From: Eutreptiella sp. 'Long Island Sound 2002'
Taxonomy: Eukaryota; Euglenozoa; Euglenophyceae; Eutreptiales; Eutreptiaceae
Assembly (NCBI GenBank): GCA_964036045.1
Contig: OZ038386.1
Span: 13,493,613 to 13,557,612 of the forward strand
Length of the DNA stretch: 64,000 bases
Reading direction: 5' to 3'
Made by a program: the position numbers and the translations under genes. Below are positions 50,033-62,367 of the stretch, piece after piece (the first letter of the stretch is position 1; every line of letters begins with the position of its first letter). A model generated the notes under the pieces. The model was not told the DNA's origin. It saw only the letters and a program-made list of their open reading frames with translations, and did not search any database.

Positions 50033-50391
50033 TCAGCCGTTTGTCCCCTCAAGTGCACCCCCGCCCGGGCCATGCCTGCACAAGGTGTGGGCAGAGTGGT
50101 AACGGTTTGAGGTCCAATGGTGGCGAGGGACTTGGGGTTTTAAGCCGAGATCGTCGGAGGAAGACTGGGCTTCGTCAGGACGAGGGGCTGCTTCTTGGGC
50201 AGGGTCATCAACCCTTCGGCGTTTCTCAGCTCTTGGTTTTGGGGCTGGCCATGGCCCTGGTTTGGCAGTACGTTTTGCTGCAGGCCTGTCAATCCGTCTC
50301 AGAGGCTCTCCCACTCGCCGTGCCCTCCGTTTGGGTGCTAGTTTTGCGGCAGCACCATTCTCTTTTTCACTGACCTTATCCAAAAAATCCT
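50033..50391 (-). CDS. Candidate minus-strand exon, basic NLS-rich protein
   Basis: After ...GGAGGTAG on the minus strand the frame reads DFLDKVSEKENGAAAKLAPK, then RRARRVGEPLRRIDRPAAKR, PKPRAEKRRRVDDPAQEAAP and an acidic SSSDDLG. Two strong basic clusters resemble nuclear localisation signals. There is no ATG, so it must be an internal or terminal exon. GC-rich third positions support coding. The donor is unclear: CAA|GTCCCT is possible, or the frame may run to its stop. The family is not recognised. Confidence 0.4.
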
Positions 50392-51128
50392 ACCTCCTTT
50401 CTGAGCGCACCGTGCGCCGGTTCCCTCCCTGGACAGGCTTGCCATCAGGCCTCCCATTCTTCTCTAAGATCCTGAGATTCACGCTTTGGGCTGTGCACAG
50501 GCACGTACTTGAAGGGGGGGGGGGGTCCCCCACTCGTTTTTATTCTGCTCCAAGAGCTTCTGTCCGCCCCCAACGGCCCACTGTTCATTTTGTAACCACC
50601 AGACCTGGCCCCCCGACCGCTTTCCACCTGCTAGTAACCGCTTTGGTAACCATTTTCCCCCTTGGCCTCCTGCCCCCTGAAATGCGACCTTGCCTGTGCA
50701 CTATGAGCTCGCAGTATGCGAACATTGAGATGTCAGAGTTGGCATCAGCAGCGCTGTTAGGCCAACAGGTGACGGTAACACCACATAGCATGTTGCCCCG
50801 TGAACTCTCTCACCACCCATTTCCCATGCAGCAGCAAGGGGCTCGCTCAGATGCATGTGCACGCCGAAAGGGCGCACACTTGTGGGAGGTGCTTAGGAGC
50901 TGTTTTCTGGGGATAGCCTTCAATAACCAGAAAAGGTGCAGACCGCATGTGTGTTTGCCTGTGCGCCGTGCACCCATTGCCACTTTGGGGAGTAGCTCTG
51001 GTCAACGTATTGGTGGTGTCATCAGAGACATCACAGTCACAAATGCCCTTGACAACTAGCCCAGTGCCTAACCTATTGCCCGTTCATTGCATGCAGTATT
51101 GACTCTGCGCAATGTATTTCTTAACATC

Positions 51129-51340
51129 GGTGCTCAAAGAGGGCCTGCGGGCGATAGCAGTTCCCAACGGCCCGGGCTCACTAGCCTGAGGGGACGGGGA
51201 GTCCTGCCCAGGCGGCGGCCGGTGCCCAAGGAGGGCCTGCGGGGGATAGCAGTTCCCAACGGCCCGGGCTCACTACCTTGAGGGGACGGGGAGTCCTGCC
51301 CAGGCGGCGGTTGGTGCTCAAGGAGGGCCTTCGGGGGTCA
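51129..51340 (+). repeat. 92-bp tandem repeat, about 2.3 copies
   Basis: Units start GGTGCTCAAAGAGGGCCTGC at 51129, with counterparts at 51221 and 51313. The copies are nearly identical (GTTCCCAACGGCCCGGGCTC in both), so the duplication is recent. Confidence 0.9.
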
Positions 51341-51442
51341 TGTCATGCCTCCACAATTTGCAACAGTCACCATTGCATAGCCAAGGGTGTGGTGCCTATA
51401 TGTTTCATGCATGGTGCATAGTGTGGTGTGGTGTGGTGTGGT

Positions 51443-51862
51443 GTGGTGCGGTGTCCGTGAATGACACTCAGTGCTGGCTCCCATTTGTCCTCCTGTGGAC
51501 CAAATCCTTTCCATCTACAAAGAAAGTACCATTTGTTACGGGCATCCTTCTTGTAGTCAAGGATCCTCTCGAGCTCAAAACTGCTCGTGACCATTTTTCA
51601 GTCGCTGAGGCATTTGCTGGTCCAACACAAGGGCTTGTAGGTGCTTTTGGGACAGGGGATCTCTTTGAGTCGGTCACGATGGACTTCTTGACACTGATTG
51701 GGCTAGATCTGGACCTTGTAAGTGTTTTCGCTCACTTGGTTTTCAGCCTTAAATGGTCCATCCCATAGTGGCAGCAGCTTGTTGCCGCCCATGAAAGTTT
51801 CTGGGCTCCTCTTTAGCCACACTTGTTGCCCTTTTTGAAGGTTGACCCTTGTATTTGTGACA
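51443..51862 (-). pseudogene. Ty3/gypsy-type integrase C-terminus with chromodomain (decayed)
   Basis: Reading the minus strand from 51862: NLQKGQQVWLKRSPETFMGG, then WDGPFKAENQVSENTYKV, is the C-terminal module of Ty3/gypsy integrases (GPF/Y type). After a stop and a DRLKEIP-like block and a second stop comes ELERILDYKKDARNKWYFLC followed by RWKGFGPQEDKWEP. The latter is a classic chromodomain of chromoviral retrotransposons, thought to steer integration to chromatin. The two in-frame stops, and the absence of the catalytic core, RT and LTRs nearby, show a dead fragment. It is a plant/fungal/protist-type retrotransposon relic. Confidence 0.85.
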
Positions 51863-52247
51863 GATTCTTAAGTTCACAATAAATTCATTTCACACGGATG
51901 ACAAATCCGAGCAACGAAATCGCCGTGCTGCTGCTTGTATAGATGAGAATCAGCCGCCGCCAATGGTCAAAATGAATCACGCATCACGATTGACATCTTT
52001 TTTTTCCACCTTTTCCACCTTTTTTTTCTGTCTTTGCCTTTTCCTCCTGGATCTTGGCTTCTTTCCTCTTTTCGGTCCAAAATTGCCTCGGCTGTCTTTG
52101 AAAGGTCGTTGTTTTGAACTGCTCCAATGGTACTCGGCTCTGATCTTGATTACCATTGTTGCTTTTTTTGTGTTGATCGTGATCTTGGAATTTTTCCAAC
52201 CATTGGGGTTTTCATTGTGATTGCCACTGTCACCACTGTGGAACCTT

Positions 52248-52607
52248 TCATTCCTTCTCCAACAACACCCAAATGTTTGGAGCATTCTCATTACCATATT
52301 GGGGCAGAGCAAGCACATTCCCTGCCTCTAACCCATCTGAATCGTAAGCAACAAAATAATTGTTTGCATGGCCATCCCATGTGCGGCGCTTGTTTTTGTT
52401 TCCCCTTACCACTGTGCCTACCAGCCAACCTACTATGGGCCAACACAATATAATTCTCGTGTTTACCAAAGCAATGGCACCCAGTTGTACATCACAAGCT
52501 TCTGGGGGAGCTGCAACTTTGTAGCCATCTGGAACGCAGAAATTAACAAAAGGTGCATCATCCTCGTCTGGGTCATCCTGCTCATCTTGTTGCCTCGCAG
52601 GCCTCAA
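52248..52607 (-). CDS. Tudor/SH3-like ORF, possibly mobile-element derived
   Basis: A 119-residue frame. An acidic start (QQDEQDDPDEDDAPFVNF) leads to LVNTRIILCWPIVGWLVGTV, then RRTWDGHANNYFVAYDSDG and WVLLEKE. The order W-x-x-x-GW-x-x-G-x-V...NY-x-V-x-Y-x-SDG...Y...WVLL is a barrel-like pattern I associate with C-terminal modules of eukaryotic mobile-element proteins; this association is from memory. It is distinct from the T1-T3 Tudor-like ORFs. A Lys/Arg-rich frame follows downstream (51977-52318). It lies next to the integrase relic, but there is no proof they belong together. Confidence 0.4.
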   Translation of the reverse strand: MRPARQQDEQDDPDEDDAPFVNFCVPDGYKVAAPPEACDVQLGAIALVNTRIILCWPIVGWLVGTVVRGNKNKRRTWDGHANNYFVAYDSDGLEAGNVLALPQYGNENAPNIWVLLEKE

Positions 52608-52769
52608 AAATCTTCACTTGGCGCAATTGTTCACTACTTCTTTTGCTTTGAACCTATAAACACAAAGGAGGGTCACCTAGCGCCCATGTGGCCAAGGATG
52701 TGGGATGTTGGAATCATTTGGCATGCAAGATGCAATCTTACTCCAATTTCACAATCAATTGGCCGTTGA

Positions 52770-53410
52770 GGCAAGCTATGCGGGCTACGCCCGCTGTACG
52801 TCCCCTTTGCTTTATGAAGTGCACTACCTGCACTGTGGGTGGGATTTGGCTTGCATTTGGTTTCTAGTTGGCTCGTCAAGCACGCTGTGCACGTTGTAGG
52901 TCTCCTTTGCCTTGTGAAGTGCACTGCGCGCACTGTGGGTGTCATTTGGCTTGCATTTGGCATCCTGTTGGCTAGTGAGGCGCACTACACGCTCTGTGGT
53001 TCTCCTTTGCCTTTTGAACTGCGCTATGCACGCTGTCGGTGTCATTTGGCTTCTGGTTGGCTGGTGAGGGGCGTTGCGCGCACTGCACATCTCCACTGCC
53101 CTTTGAAGTGGACTACGCGCGCTGTGGGTGTCATTTTGCTTGCATTTGGCTTCCGGTTGGCTGATGAGGCGCGCTGCGCGCGCTGTAGGTCTTCTTTGCT
53201 TTGCAAAGTGCGCTACGCGCCCTGTGGGTGTGATTTGGCTTGCATTTGTTTCGCAGTAGGCTGCTGAGGCGCGCTGCGAGTATTGTCGGGCTCCTTTGCT
53301 TTGCTGCACGCACACCATACCACCTGTTGCTTGTTCTCCTTTGTGGGTCTCCGCTGGCTTTTGGCGCGTGCTGTGGCCGCCATTTGGCTGGCAGCAGGTC
53401 TCATTTGGCT
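52770..53410. repeat. ~100-bp minisatellite, about six copies
   Basis: The unit contains GTGGGTGTCATTTGGCTTGC, GGTTGGCTGRTGAGGCGC and CTCCTTTGCCTTGTGAAGTG. Anchors lie at about 52835, 52933, 53036, 53123 and 53224, mostly 98-102 bp apart. Both strands stay open over several units (plus 52839-53267, minus 52824-53600), which I take as a property of the repeat. Confidence 0.88.
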
Positions 53411-53809
53411 TGTGTTTGGGACTTTTGCGCTGGCGGCCTATGAAGGGGGAACATACACATAGGATACACACTGTAGGTCTCATTTGCTTAGCGACACAGA
53501 TTTGATGTCCTTTGTTTGTGGCAGGCACTATGGGGCGAGCATGACACACATGGTTGGAACAAACAGAAGTAACACCACTTTTATTCAATGGTCCATTCAA
53601 AACTGAAATTCACTTCAATGGAAGGCGAAATTCACCATGACAGTAGGCTTTCAAAGGCATAAGCATCAGGCTATACAAAACCTGCCAGCCTACTCATGGA
53701 ATGGGTACCCACCCTGCAATTGTCCCTTTTCAGAGAAAAAAGCGTGTGGGTAGGCCTGCGGAATTCGTAACCCTGTGCATCATGCGGCCACTGAGCGGTA
53801 GCAGCAGCG

Positions 53810-56800
53810 GCAACTGTCAGGAGTAGGTTGAAAGGATTACGGATTTCTTGTGCTGCAGAAATGCTGAAAAAGAAATCCAGGCAGCCAATGCGATTTTCTT
53901 TTTGTTATTGGGTGTGTCCTGCTGTATGAGCGAGTATGCACGAGTATTGTCTAGCAAGCACGCGCATCTACATGCTAACCATGCACACGTGTGGCGGCCC
54001 TCCCCAGGGCAAGAGCATGGAGACACTCGCTGCCTCACTCCACCTACCTGGCTGTATTTTGATTGTTTGTGACTAATCACCTTTATCCCACCGTCGAGGA
54101 AGGATATTTGAATCAACATATTTGTCTAGCTCTTTTATCATAGTGTTTTTTGCTATTTCTTTCACATTGTACATCTGTATGTTTTATTTAGGTTAGAATG
54201 CGATTTAAATGTGTTTGCGTCTTTTTTATTAAAAATCCGTAACATACGTGATTTTGAGTTGAAATTTTGATTTCTTAAAAACGCTTGTTCTGAACAGCGC
54301 CTATCAGCGGGGAATTTCAATTTTGGAAATTTTTGTTCTTGAGTAAAAATTCGACAACAATATGTTTGAGATCAGCATTTTGACAGCTGTTATGTTACTT
54401 TTCTTCCAAAGTTAACATTTGCTTAAAAGTCAATTGAATGTTTAATGGATTATGGCTTGAACTAATCATTATACATTGTACATCATTGTACATTATTTCA
54501 AACATTTTAACAATTTATAGACACCGAAAGACGACCTTCAACATGCCTGTAAGCATCCACAGAGCTGAAAAGCATGTAGGCATCTAAGTCCACATTGCAC
54601 TCTGAATCTTCGCATGTCATGTTGAGAATCAATACCTACCCTAAACAGCGGTTTGAGGAGCAGATGAAAGCGCCGCAGCCTCCGTCATAAGCGAAGACGG
54701 TCGTTGCGATCCATCGTTGGGCCCATGGAGGAGGAATATTCTAATGGGTAAGCTAAAAAATGGAAACACCGTGGTCTGAAGGTTGCGAGACACACCAAGA
54801 TCAGTTCTGCAGCTCAGACTGGTCGAGACGAAGCCATTTTTGTACAAATAGGGCATTTGTTTTCAGAGATTGTGACAGGTTTGCATTTTTCAATTGCATG
54901 GGTGAATTGTTGGGAGATGTCTTGTGATAACCACATTTACACCTTCTTTTATGTCTAAGCACAGCCCGATCACCGGAGGTCGACAAATTTAAAGTGCAAC
55001 ACTAAGACACACTTGAAAATGCACAGTTGAGAGACCTGCCTCTCAACTGCTCTTATAAGGGTTGAGGTAAAAACTGGGTACTAGTCGGTGGTGGTCGGTC
55101 CGTGACCGTGACTTATGTGGACGGACCTATGTGTGCAGTTGAATGTTTTTGCCGCTTCATCTGTGTAGGTTGCTTCCAAAACCCATGGACTGCATAAATT
55201 CATGGTGGTCGTTCGATAAAATTCTAAGTGTTTTTGACAGTCAAGAAAATATCCAAACCCACACAACCTTCAAGAGCGGAATTTTGAATCAACGTACACA
55301 CGAACCAACAGCAATACAAATTGTCTTTCACAAGTGGTGTCTCACCATACCCACAATCAGTAAAGTTTTGCTGATGAGCAGCGATTCACCGGCATCATAT
55401 CTTGAATACATCCGCTACATTTCCATTACTGAATAGTAGGCAGTTGTGAAAACATGCACATGATCGGGTATGCATCAAAGCAAAAGTGTAGAACAAACAG
55501 ACAACCGAATAACGCCAAACTCAAAAATTTTCGCAGCACCCGAACGCGCTTTGTCTTACCTCTATGAGCGAGCGACTGGCAACAGCTTCATTGCAAAAAG
55601 TGGAATAAACAATAGATAAAGCCAGACATCGAACGTTGTGCAGTGCCTCGCGCAAGCACTGGGATGGTGCGACAGCGACAAAGCGTGAGAGACTGACTGC
55701 AACAAGGCAAACAAGGTGATACATATACAAATGTAAGCAATTCAGCAAGTCAAACAAACTAACTAACTAACACATCTATCCTCTGTTCGCAAACCGCCTT
55801 CGTTCCCAAAATGGGAACATTAGGCGTATTCCAACCTTGGCACCAACTACTATCTACAAATCCAGGATATTGATTGGGGTACGACGTGAGTAGTATCTTC
55901 TTCAACTAATCGGCGCCGATATGCCCTATATTGGAATGAAGCGATTTCATCAACTTCAACAAGTATTCCTTATTGTGTTGTACATTTTGTGATGCTGAAG
56001 ATTGTAATCCGATTAGCTCTCTTCATGATGCTTCACAAACAATGATATTTAGTGGAATGTAGGCTGGCAGTTTGGGGTCACATTATTCACACCCCAATGT
56101 GAATTTCTTCAACTTAAAATTTCTTGATTTTCTAGTGCTACAACTCTCGGTAGTTGCTTGTGACCGGTTTTGGCGATTATTAATTTTCAAAAAGGCCCAT
56201 GTTTTAGTTCTTTGCAAAAAACACCATGCTACCCACAACAGAATGGCAGATACTACGCGAAAGCTTCTTTTTGCAATGCACAAACATATGCTACGGCAAT
56301 ACTTATTTTTCCAAGCAACAAATGAAATTAATGGAGTGTCACCAAAATGAATCTTCGGCGTATACATTGCATTCAATTGCTCCAGTTTATTGGTTGAAAT
56401 TGGTTTCCACAACAACTGGTTGTGCTGATTGCTTTGAAAAAAATTTTCGATAATTGCTGATGGCCGGTTTTTCCGATTGATTGCTAAAAACGGTTACGAA
56501 TGTTTCCTTATCTTGCCTCCCTCTCATCACAACAGTGAAAACAGTGAAATGTGTATGTGTGTGTGTCTTTTTATGTGCTATGTTTTCCTGCTTTGCAGGG
56601 ACAACCAATAGCTTGAGCGCACACAAAATTGTGACCTACGCAGGTTGCAACCTTAAGTGGTGCTGAAATGTCTCACTTCACTGAATAAGACCGACAACAA
56701 AAAGAATTTACTGAGGCAAAAAAGTGCAGCAGCATTGGTAAAAAATTTTTCTAATGGAATTTTAGCAAGGACCCCACTGCAACTAGCCTCAAATTCAGCA

Positions 56801-57960
56801 CAGCAAATTTCAGCATCACACACCACACAAAATAGCAAAATAGTAACCCAATACCATGTGCTTAACACCTTGCCAAGTCACCCTCTTGTAAATGAATGCT
56901 CTGATTGTGTCTGTTGCATCCTTTGTGACCCATTCGCCCAAATGGAACCATAGTAAATTGTTGGAAAACTGTAGCTCGGGCCACCACCCCTATAATCCAA
57001 CTGAGCCCCTTCACATGATTTGTTTGCCAAAGACAAATGACCACACAGGGAAGCAAACGGTGAACAACAGAAAGCCGCTGGGAAAACAAGCAACAGCTGA
57101 GGCCAATTGTCAGACAGAATGCCCGGAGAGCAAACAACAGAAGCTACACACCCAAATCACTCAACAGGAACCACAACCCAAAACACTCCAATTGCTCAAC
57201 AATCAATAACACTGATGCTGTGGACAAAGGGCAGAAACATGCAGACACCTTACCGCTGCATGCTGAAAGCATGCTAACCAGAAATAATGACCAGCAATTT
57301 GATCAAGCTGTTGGGATTATACATCGGACTCTCCATTTTCTGTGGTTAGCCCTGGGAACCAGCAAACCATCTGATGTCACTTGCATGACTCATGCTCAAT
57401 GAGATGCCATTTGGTAGCCAAAATGAAGCACATTCACCTTTTATCATGAGTTTGAAGGACAATGGATGGAAAAGCCTGGTAGATCCTGTGTAAACAATGC
57501 AGAACCATATTTGAGCTGCATCCTGAAAAGCTGAAGTGGCAGAGAATTGTTGTACATTTTGTAATGTTGTTGGATGACTGGACTATCTAAAAGGCATGGG
57601 CGAAATTGAAAAAATGCGAGGCAAAAATGTGAGGGGGGTAGTAAGGTGGTGTAGTACACTTGCCTGGACCTGCTCATAGCAAAGTGTGTATGGCCCCAGT
57701 GCAATATAAATGCAGCCTGAAATCCGGCTAATCTTGCAAAGCTGAGTTTAAACTTTGGGGCATGTATGTGTGAGCAGTCCGGCACAGGAGGCACTGTGTA
57801 TCACCAGGCTGCACTGTCAAAAGATGTTGCTGCCACAACACAGCAGGAACATTCAAAGGGTGCGAATGCAATTTGTTTTTGGCTCACCCTGGAAAAATGT
57901 ATCAAAAAGAACAATACCTCTGCTGGAGCAAACCAGGTAAATGTCCCCAGCCAGCTACAA
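53810..57960. other. AT-rich compositional block without recognisable genes
   Basis: From about 53.8 kb the sequence becomes visibly AT-rich, loses the C/G homopolymers and transposon ends that fill the rest of the window, and keeps this character to about 58 kb. The longest frames (about 116 codons) show no motif. Possible explanations are an old insertion from another source, a distinct isochore, or an assembly join. No tRNA, rRNA or organelle gene is recognisable. Confidence 0.6.
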
Positions 57961-58077
57961 AAGAAATAAGAAAAATGCTGGGAAACGGCCAATCAGTGGC
58001 ACCAAATCCAGCTTGACAGTATGGGGAATACTGTCACATCTCCGTGTGCAAAAGAAGCAGACATACCAATCATGAGA

Positions 58078-58590
58078 TTAGGGCAAATGGTGTGTGCCAT
58101 GTTCACAACGGATGCTCCATTGCATGTGTCCATCTAGAGGACCCAGGCCCAGAGGATTAGCAGGAGGGAAACGACTGCCTATGCCACATGCATGCCCACA
58201 CAACACACTGCAAGCTGCTTTGTAGAAATACCTGAGACGCTGATGTAGCACAGGGGACATCTGAAAACATGTGGCAGAGGATGTAACATGCGAAGCACGA
58301 AATGGGTTGCTGTGATCTGTCCTAGCGCAGCTCCTCCTGGGGCGGTTGACATGCCGCGCGCGGATACCACGATGGTAATCGATGCAGTTGGACACATTCC
58401 ATGTGTATGCTGCATCTACACAGCTTCGACCATTCTCATTTGAGAACCCCCAGTTTATGAATAGTCGATACCAAATGCCAACGGCCCTAGCAGGCAGCCG
58501 TGCTAGACCGTTTGGACGCTGCTGTTGATGAGAATAAACCAGGTGGAGTAGTTTGGGAAAGCTTGGTTGACCCCTGACAACTCTGAACAC
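58078..58590 (-). other. 170-codon open frame, unassigned
   Basis: Encodes GQPSFPKLLHLVYSHQQQRP, WYRLFINWGFSNENGRS and a Cys-rich end. It has no match that I can name, no splice context, and average codon use. It could be a decayed mobile-element gene. Listed so the reader knows it exists. Confidence 0.15.
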
Positions 58591-60164
58591 AACTACGACG
58601 GTTACTTGGAAGTGCAGACGGCGGGTTAGGATTGCTATAAAACCGCAGCATCACAAACCACCTACACAACAACACATGCAGAAACGCAACCACACCGTTC
58701 ATAGGCTGGACAAGCAGGCTCATATTGCCAAGCCTGTAATCCCTCGTAACCCTGAATCATTGACGGTACAGAGACCACGCAACACCCCTGTCGACTCGAC
58801 TAGCCCCACTCAGTGCTTACACGGTGAAGAATCGCCCAGCCGGACCTGGCACGATCCAGGATGGGGTGAAGGTAGAAGGGGGGGAGGGGGGGGTTTGGCA
58901 CAAGGCCTCGGTATCTGATTGTTTGCCTTTGGCGGCGCCTATTGGCCTCTCGCCACTGCTCATTCTGACCCTCTGTGGACCCGAACGTGTTTTGGTTGTG
59001 TTGGGGAGGGGGGGGAGGGGGAGGTCACTCGGGACTACCATGGGTAGAGGGGAGATGGAGGGGGGGGTTGCACCCCATGCGGCACCACGCCGCATCTCTT
59101 AGGCTCTTTCGCCAGGAAAGGGCCGCATTTTCCGCATGCACAAACAGCACCCGTGAGGAGCACCCGTGAGGACCTCAACCATCGCTGCTCCCAAGATGGC
59201 ATCACAGGTCGCAGGCGCTTCACACTTCCCAATATGCTCATTCCCCTCCTCCCGGGTGACAGGCACCTAACTGGGTGTGCCCATGCGTCCCATGGGCGAC
59301 ACAAATCAGCGACACGCGCAAATCCCTGCCCACAAGCCTTGAAACCAAGGGCTGCCTCAGGCCCGCCGCGCTTTGCACCACGTCCTGTCCCCTTGGGGAT
59401 CTCACTTCAATGGCCACTCACTCATCGCAGGTGTTTGGGGCACCACTGGAGATGGGGCAGGATCCCCACGGTGGCTGCCTGGCGCTAGCGGAGAGTGCGT
59501 AAGAACCCGGTCCAAGTCGGGTGAGCTGCGTCAACGCCTGCCCATGTGTGTGTGAGAGAGTTCAAGAGGACAAGTGATTTGACTCGTGCATTGACTTTAG
59601 CATCCGCCCCCCGCCCCTTGCGAGGGCAACACTAAAGTTCCAAAATTTGACGGAAACAACACCCAGTGTTGCTCTGACACGGGCGGTGTTTGCGCGCGCC
59701 ATTAGAAGACACAAGCGGTGACCACTTCATTCTGAGCATTTTGAATATACACAAGTGAAATTTGGTTTTACCCCTCACAACAAATGAAAAACGGCACCGT
59801 ATTCCAACAGATGTACCTGTGAATCAGCAAAGGCTTCCCGGCCGGCAGAAGAAGACACGTGGCACGGCATTCCCTAACTCATTGTGAGCATTTTGAATGT
59901 AACCAAGTGGGGGGAAATCAAGTGTGTTGCAAATTTACCAGGCTCAAAAAATTTTCCAGGCGTCGCTGGCGCCCAAATTGTCAGTTCTAAGCAAGTGCTA
60001 ACTAGTATGGGTTGGGGGGTCCAGAGGGGGTGGGGGGTTGGTGTCAGGCCTCACAGGTAAGTCCCCCCCGTGCCCCAACCCCTTCCCTGTCAATACCCAT
60101 TAACCCCCCCCCTCCCCTCCGCATCCCATCCCCCCCATTGGAACCACCAAACTCCGGTACCCCA
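58591..60164. other. GC-rich gene-less stretch
   Basis: Purine-rich G tracts at 58876-58899 and 59003-59075. No supportable gene or element ends. CCCCTTGCGAGGG near 59615 resembles the left end of nearby capped elements but has no partner. Confidence 0.35.
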
Positions 60165-60568
60165 CCCCCCCTTGCGCAAGCTCGGCCAGAGTCGCAAAAG
60201 TCCAGGCAAAACAGCGGATCAACGCCCACCCCGTGCTTAGACAAGCCCATGCTTTGCACGCGACACACGTGACAGCAAGGCACGGTACGTGACAGCCACA
60301 CCGTAAATCGCAATGTTGGCCATGGCCGAAAATCACATCACAACAAACAGCGTTGGGTTGCCATGTATGGTACAGTGTTGTTATGAACATAATGTACACT
60401 CACGGACATGAATGAGCCCCCCGTTCCCTCTACAAATGCGTCACAGACGCCCCATCGGTGCATGCAGGACCACAATAGACAGCGGTCCCCAAAAATCCTT
60501 AAAACAGCGGTTCAACGCCCACTCCGCTGCCTGGACAAACCCATGCCTTGCGCAAAGGGGGGGGGGGG
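60165..60568 (-). mobile_element. C/G-capped element with TTGTCC modules, minus orientation
   Basis: Left: C run then TTGCGCAAGCTCGG. Right: CCTTGCGCAAA then 12 G, an inverted repeat of about 18 bp. On the minus strand, modules TTTGTCCAGGCAGCGGAGTG ... AACCGCTGTTTT ... GGATTTTTGG (near 60540-60495) and CTTGTCTAAGCACGG ... ATCCGCTGTTTTG ... GGACTTTTGCG (near 60245-60190) repeat in the same orientation. A further right-end-like sequence, TTGCGCAAAGGCG then G17, lies at 60835-60863. Confidence 0.55.
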
Positions 60569-61699
60569 TACACCGACGGTCGGACGGGGGCCCAGGCCTA
60601 CGCAAAGCCGCGCTTGTGCGCGCCCCACAGACCGGCGGTTCTGAGGGCGTCGGGGGCCATGGCAACAACATTCATTGAGACACGGCATTGGGTTGCGGTC
60701 TCAAGTGCAAACATTGCCGTGCGCAGACAAAACTCTGCACAGGCCCAACACTTGTCGACTCGCGTGCCGGTCGTCTGACATTCTTGACCCCGCAAAACTG
60801 TGGACAAAAACGCGGCCGTCAGGCAGTGCCGTGCTTGCGCAAAGGCGGGGGGGGGGGGGGGGGCACAGCGGGGGCCTCGCGGGACGCTGCGCTGCACAGG
60901 GGGAGTGTTCATATGGGACACGAATGGCGCAAATGACGCACCTCACCCCCTTCGTTTCAAGGGCGCATCACGACGGCAAATCAATTCAGACGTAGGCCCA
61001 ATGTGAATGAGTCTCAGCAATGCCCTGGGCCCCGTTGTGGCAGCAGAAGGCGGTTACGGCAGTTTATCGGGAGTGCCAGATGACATCTGCGTGTGCTCTG
61101 GGGGCGGGTCTGCCCTGCGCCCGGGCGACAGGCACAATAATAACACGTGCAAAGCAAAAGGTTCCATGGGCCACGGAGCGCGCGCATTTCTTACCGCAAA
61201 TTCGCGAACCCGAGGAATGCAAATCGGAGCACAGACCAATCCCCGACTCTGACACGGAGCAGTACCACAGCTGTCGCCAGCGCACGGGGGGCGCACACGG
61301 CAGGCACGCCGTCGAGGGCCTGGCACTGGTTCCAAGGGACTAAGGGCACCCGGGTGTCATTTCAGGGGCGGGCGTTATGGAACCCGTTGGCACACTCCTC
61401 GACCTGCGTCACGTGATCCGGTCCGTTGGATATATAGCGCAGAGAAGGGGGGGTGTGAGCAAGGGCTTTGAAGGCAGGCAACACCGACGGACCCTCAAGT
61501 CAGACGGGCAATTGGTTTGGTGGGGGGGGGGAGCAGCGGGCAGACGCGGCACAGGCATTCGTGGAGTACTTGGGCCGTGGGCGCGTCGCGCACGCGGTTA
61601 TCCCGGGAACGTCTGGCGTATGCCCCACCACTTCACACTGTCCACGATGCCCTTTCCCACTCCTGCGGGGCTGCCCCCAGGTGCCCGAATGGTCGTGTG

Positions 61700-61835
61700 C
61701 CGCGCGCGCGCGCCGCGTCGGCTGCTCCCCTGTTGGGCATGGGGAGGGCCCCCGACAAAGAAACTCAGTCGATGGTACTTCCCGTGCGCCTCGTACATGA
61801 AGAGGCGTAGCTTACCCCATGGGAGTGTGGGCCCC
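61700..61835 (-). other. Possible minus-strand coding segment
   Basis: The minus strand reads GKLRLFMYEAHGKYHRLSFF then VGGPPHAQ with strongly G/C third positions, as in the accepted exons. No good splice signals flank it and the family is unknown. Confidence 0.2.
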
Positions 61836-62139
61836 GCATCGCATGACCCCCCCCCCCGCCCCGTCGCCTCATCCCTTGGCCGCCGCCGGGAGGAGGCGCA
61901 ACCGGGACGACGCAGAGGACATGGGGCATTGATCGGAGCGCACCTGGGCTCTGGGCTGCGGTGTTGCAGAAATTGGGTTCGGTGGGGGTTTCGCCATAAA
62001 TCGACGATGGTCGTCACCCTCCGGATTCACTCTGGCATTCTCAACCGTATGACACGTATCAACGCGGCAGAGCCGCGGCATCCGTTGGTTCATTGTGTGG
62101 GGGTTTCAGGGGGGGGGGGGGGATGAGGGTTGGGAGGTG

Positions 62140-62367
62140 CTGGCCAACAAAAAGACGGCCACCCGAGAGGTACCCTCTGCCACGCACCGCCCAATCAATG
62201 CGGTGGAATGCAACACTGCACGAGACGGCGACGTCGTCTCAATACAAACTCCAAATATTGGGTGCGTCCTGCGAACAACGACCTTTGCAGAAATGGTGGT
62301 CTGGGGAGTCATGGACCGGGACGGTGCCCGGGCTGGAGGGCGGGCCAAGAAGAGAGCCAAGAATTAA
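62140..62367 (+). other. Possible plus-strand terminal exon
   Basis: After a G run the frame LANKKTATREVPSATHRPIN, then DGDVVSIQTPNIGCVLRTTT and FAEMVVWGVMDRDG ends in a basic GGRAKKRAKN and TAA. It looks protein-like. No confident acceptor or family. Confidence 0.25.

Noticed and set aside
48648-50033. Joining the basic exon (50033-50391) with the acidic exon (48575-48648) as one gene
   Set aside because: The best visible donor leaves phase 0 while the acceptor needs one base. No intermediate exon was found, so they are listed separately.
52824-53600. 258-codon minus-strand and 142-codon plus-strand frames
   Set aside because: Both run through the ~100-bp minisatellite, and openness on two strands is explained by the repeat. 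No domain is visible.
61377-62126. 249-codon plus-strand frame
   Set aside because: GC-rich sequence lengthens frames by chance. Arg/Gly/Pro-rich composition and a G-run end argue against a gene.
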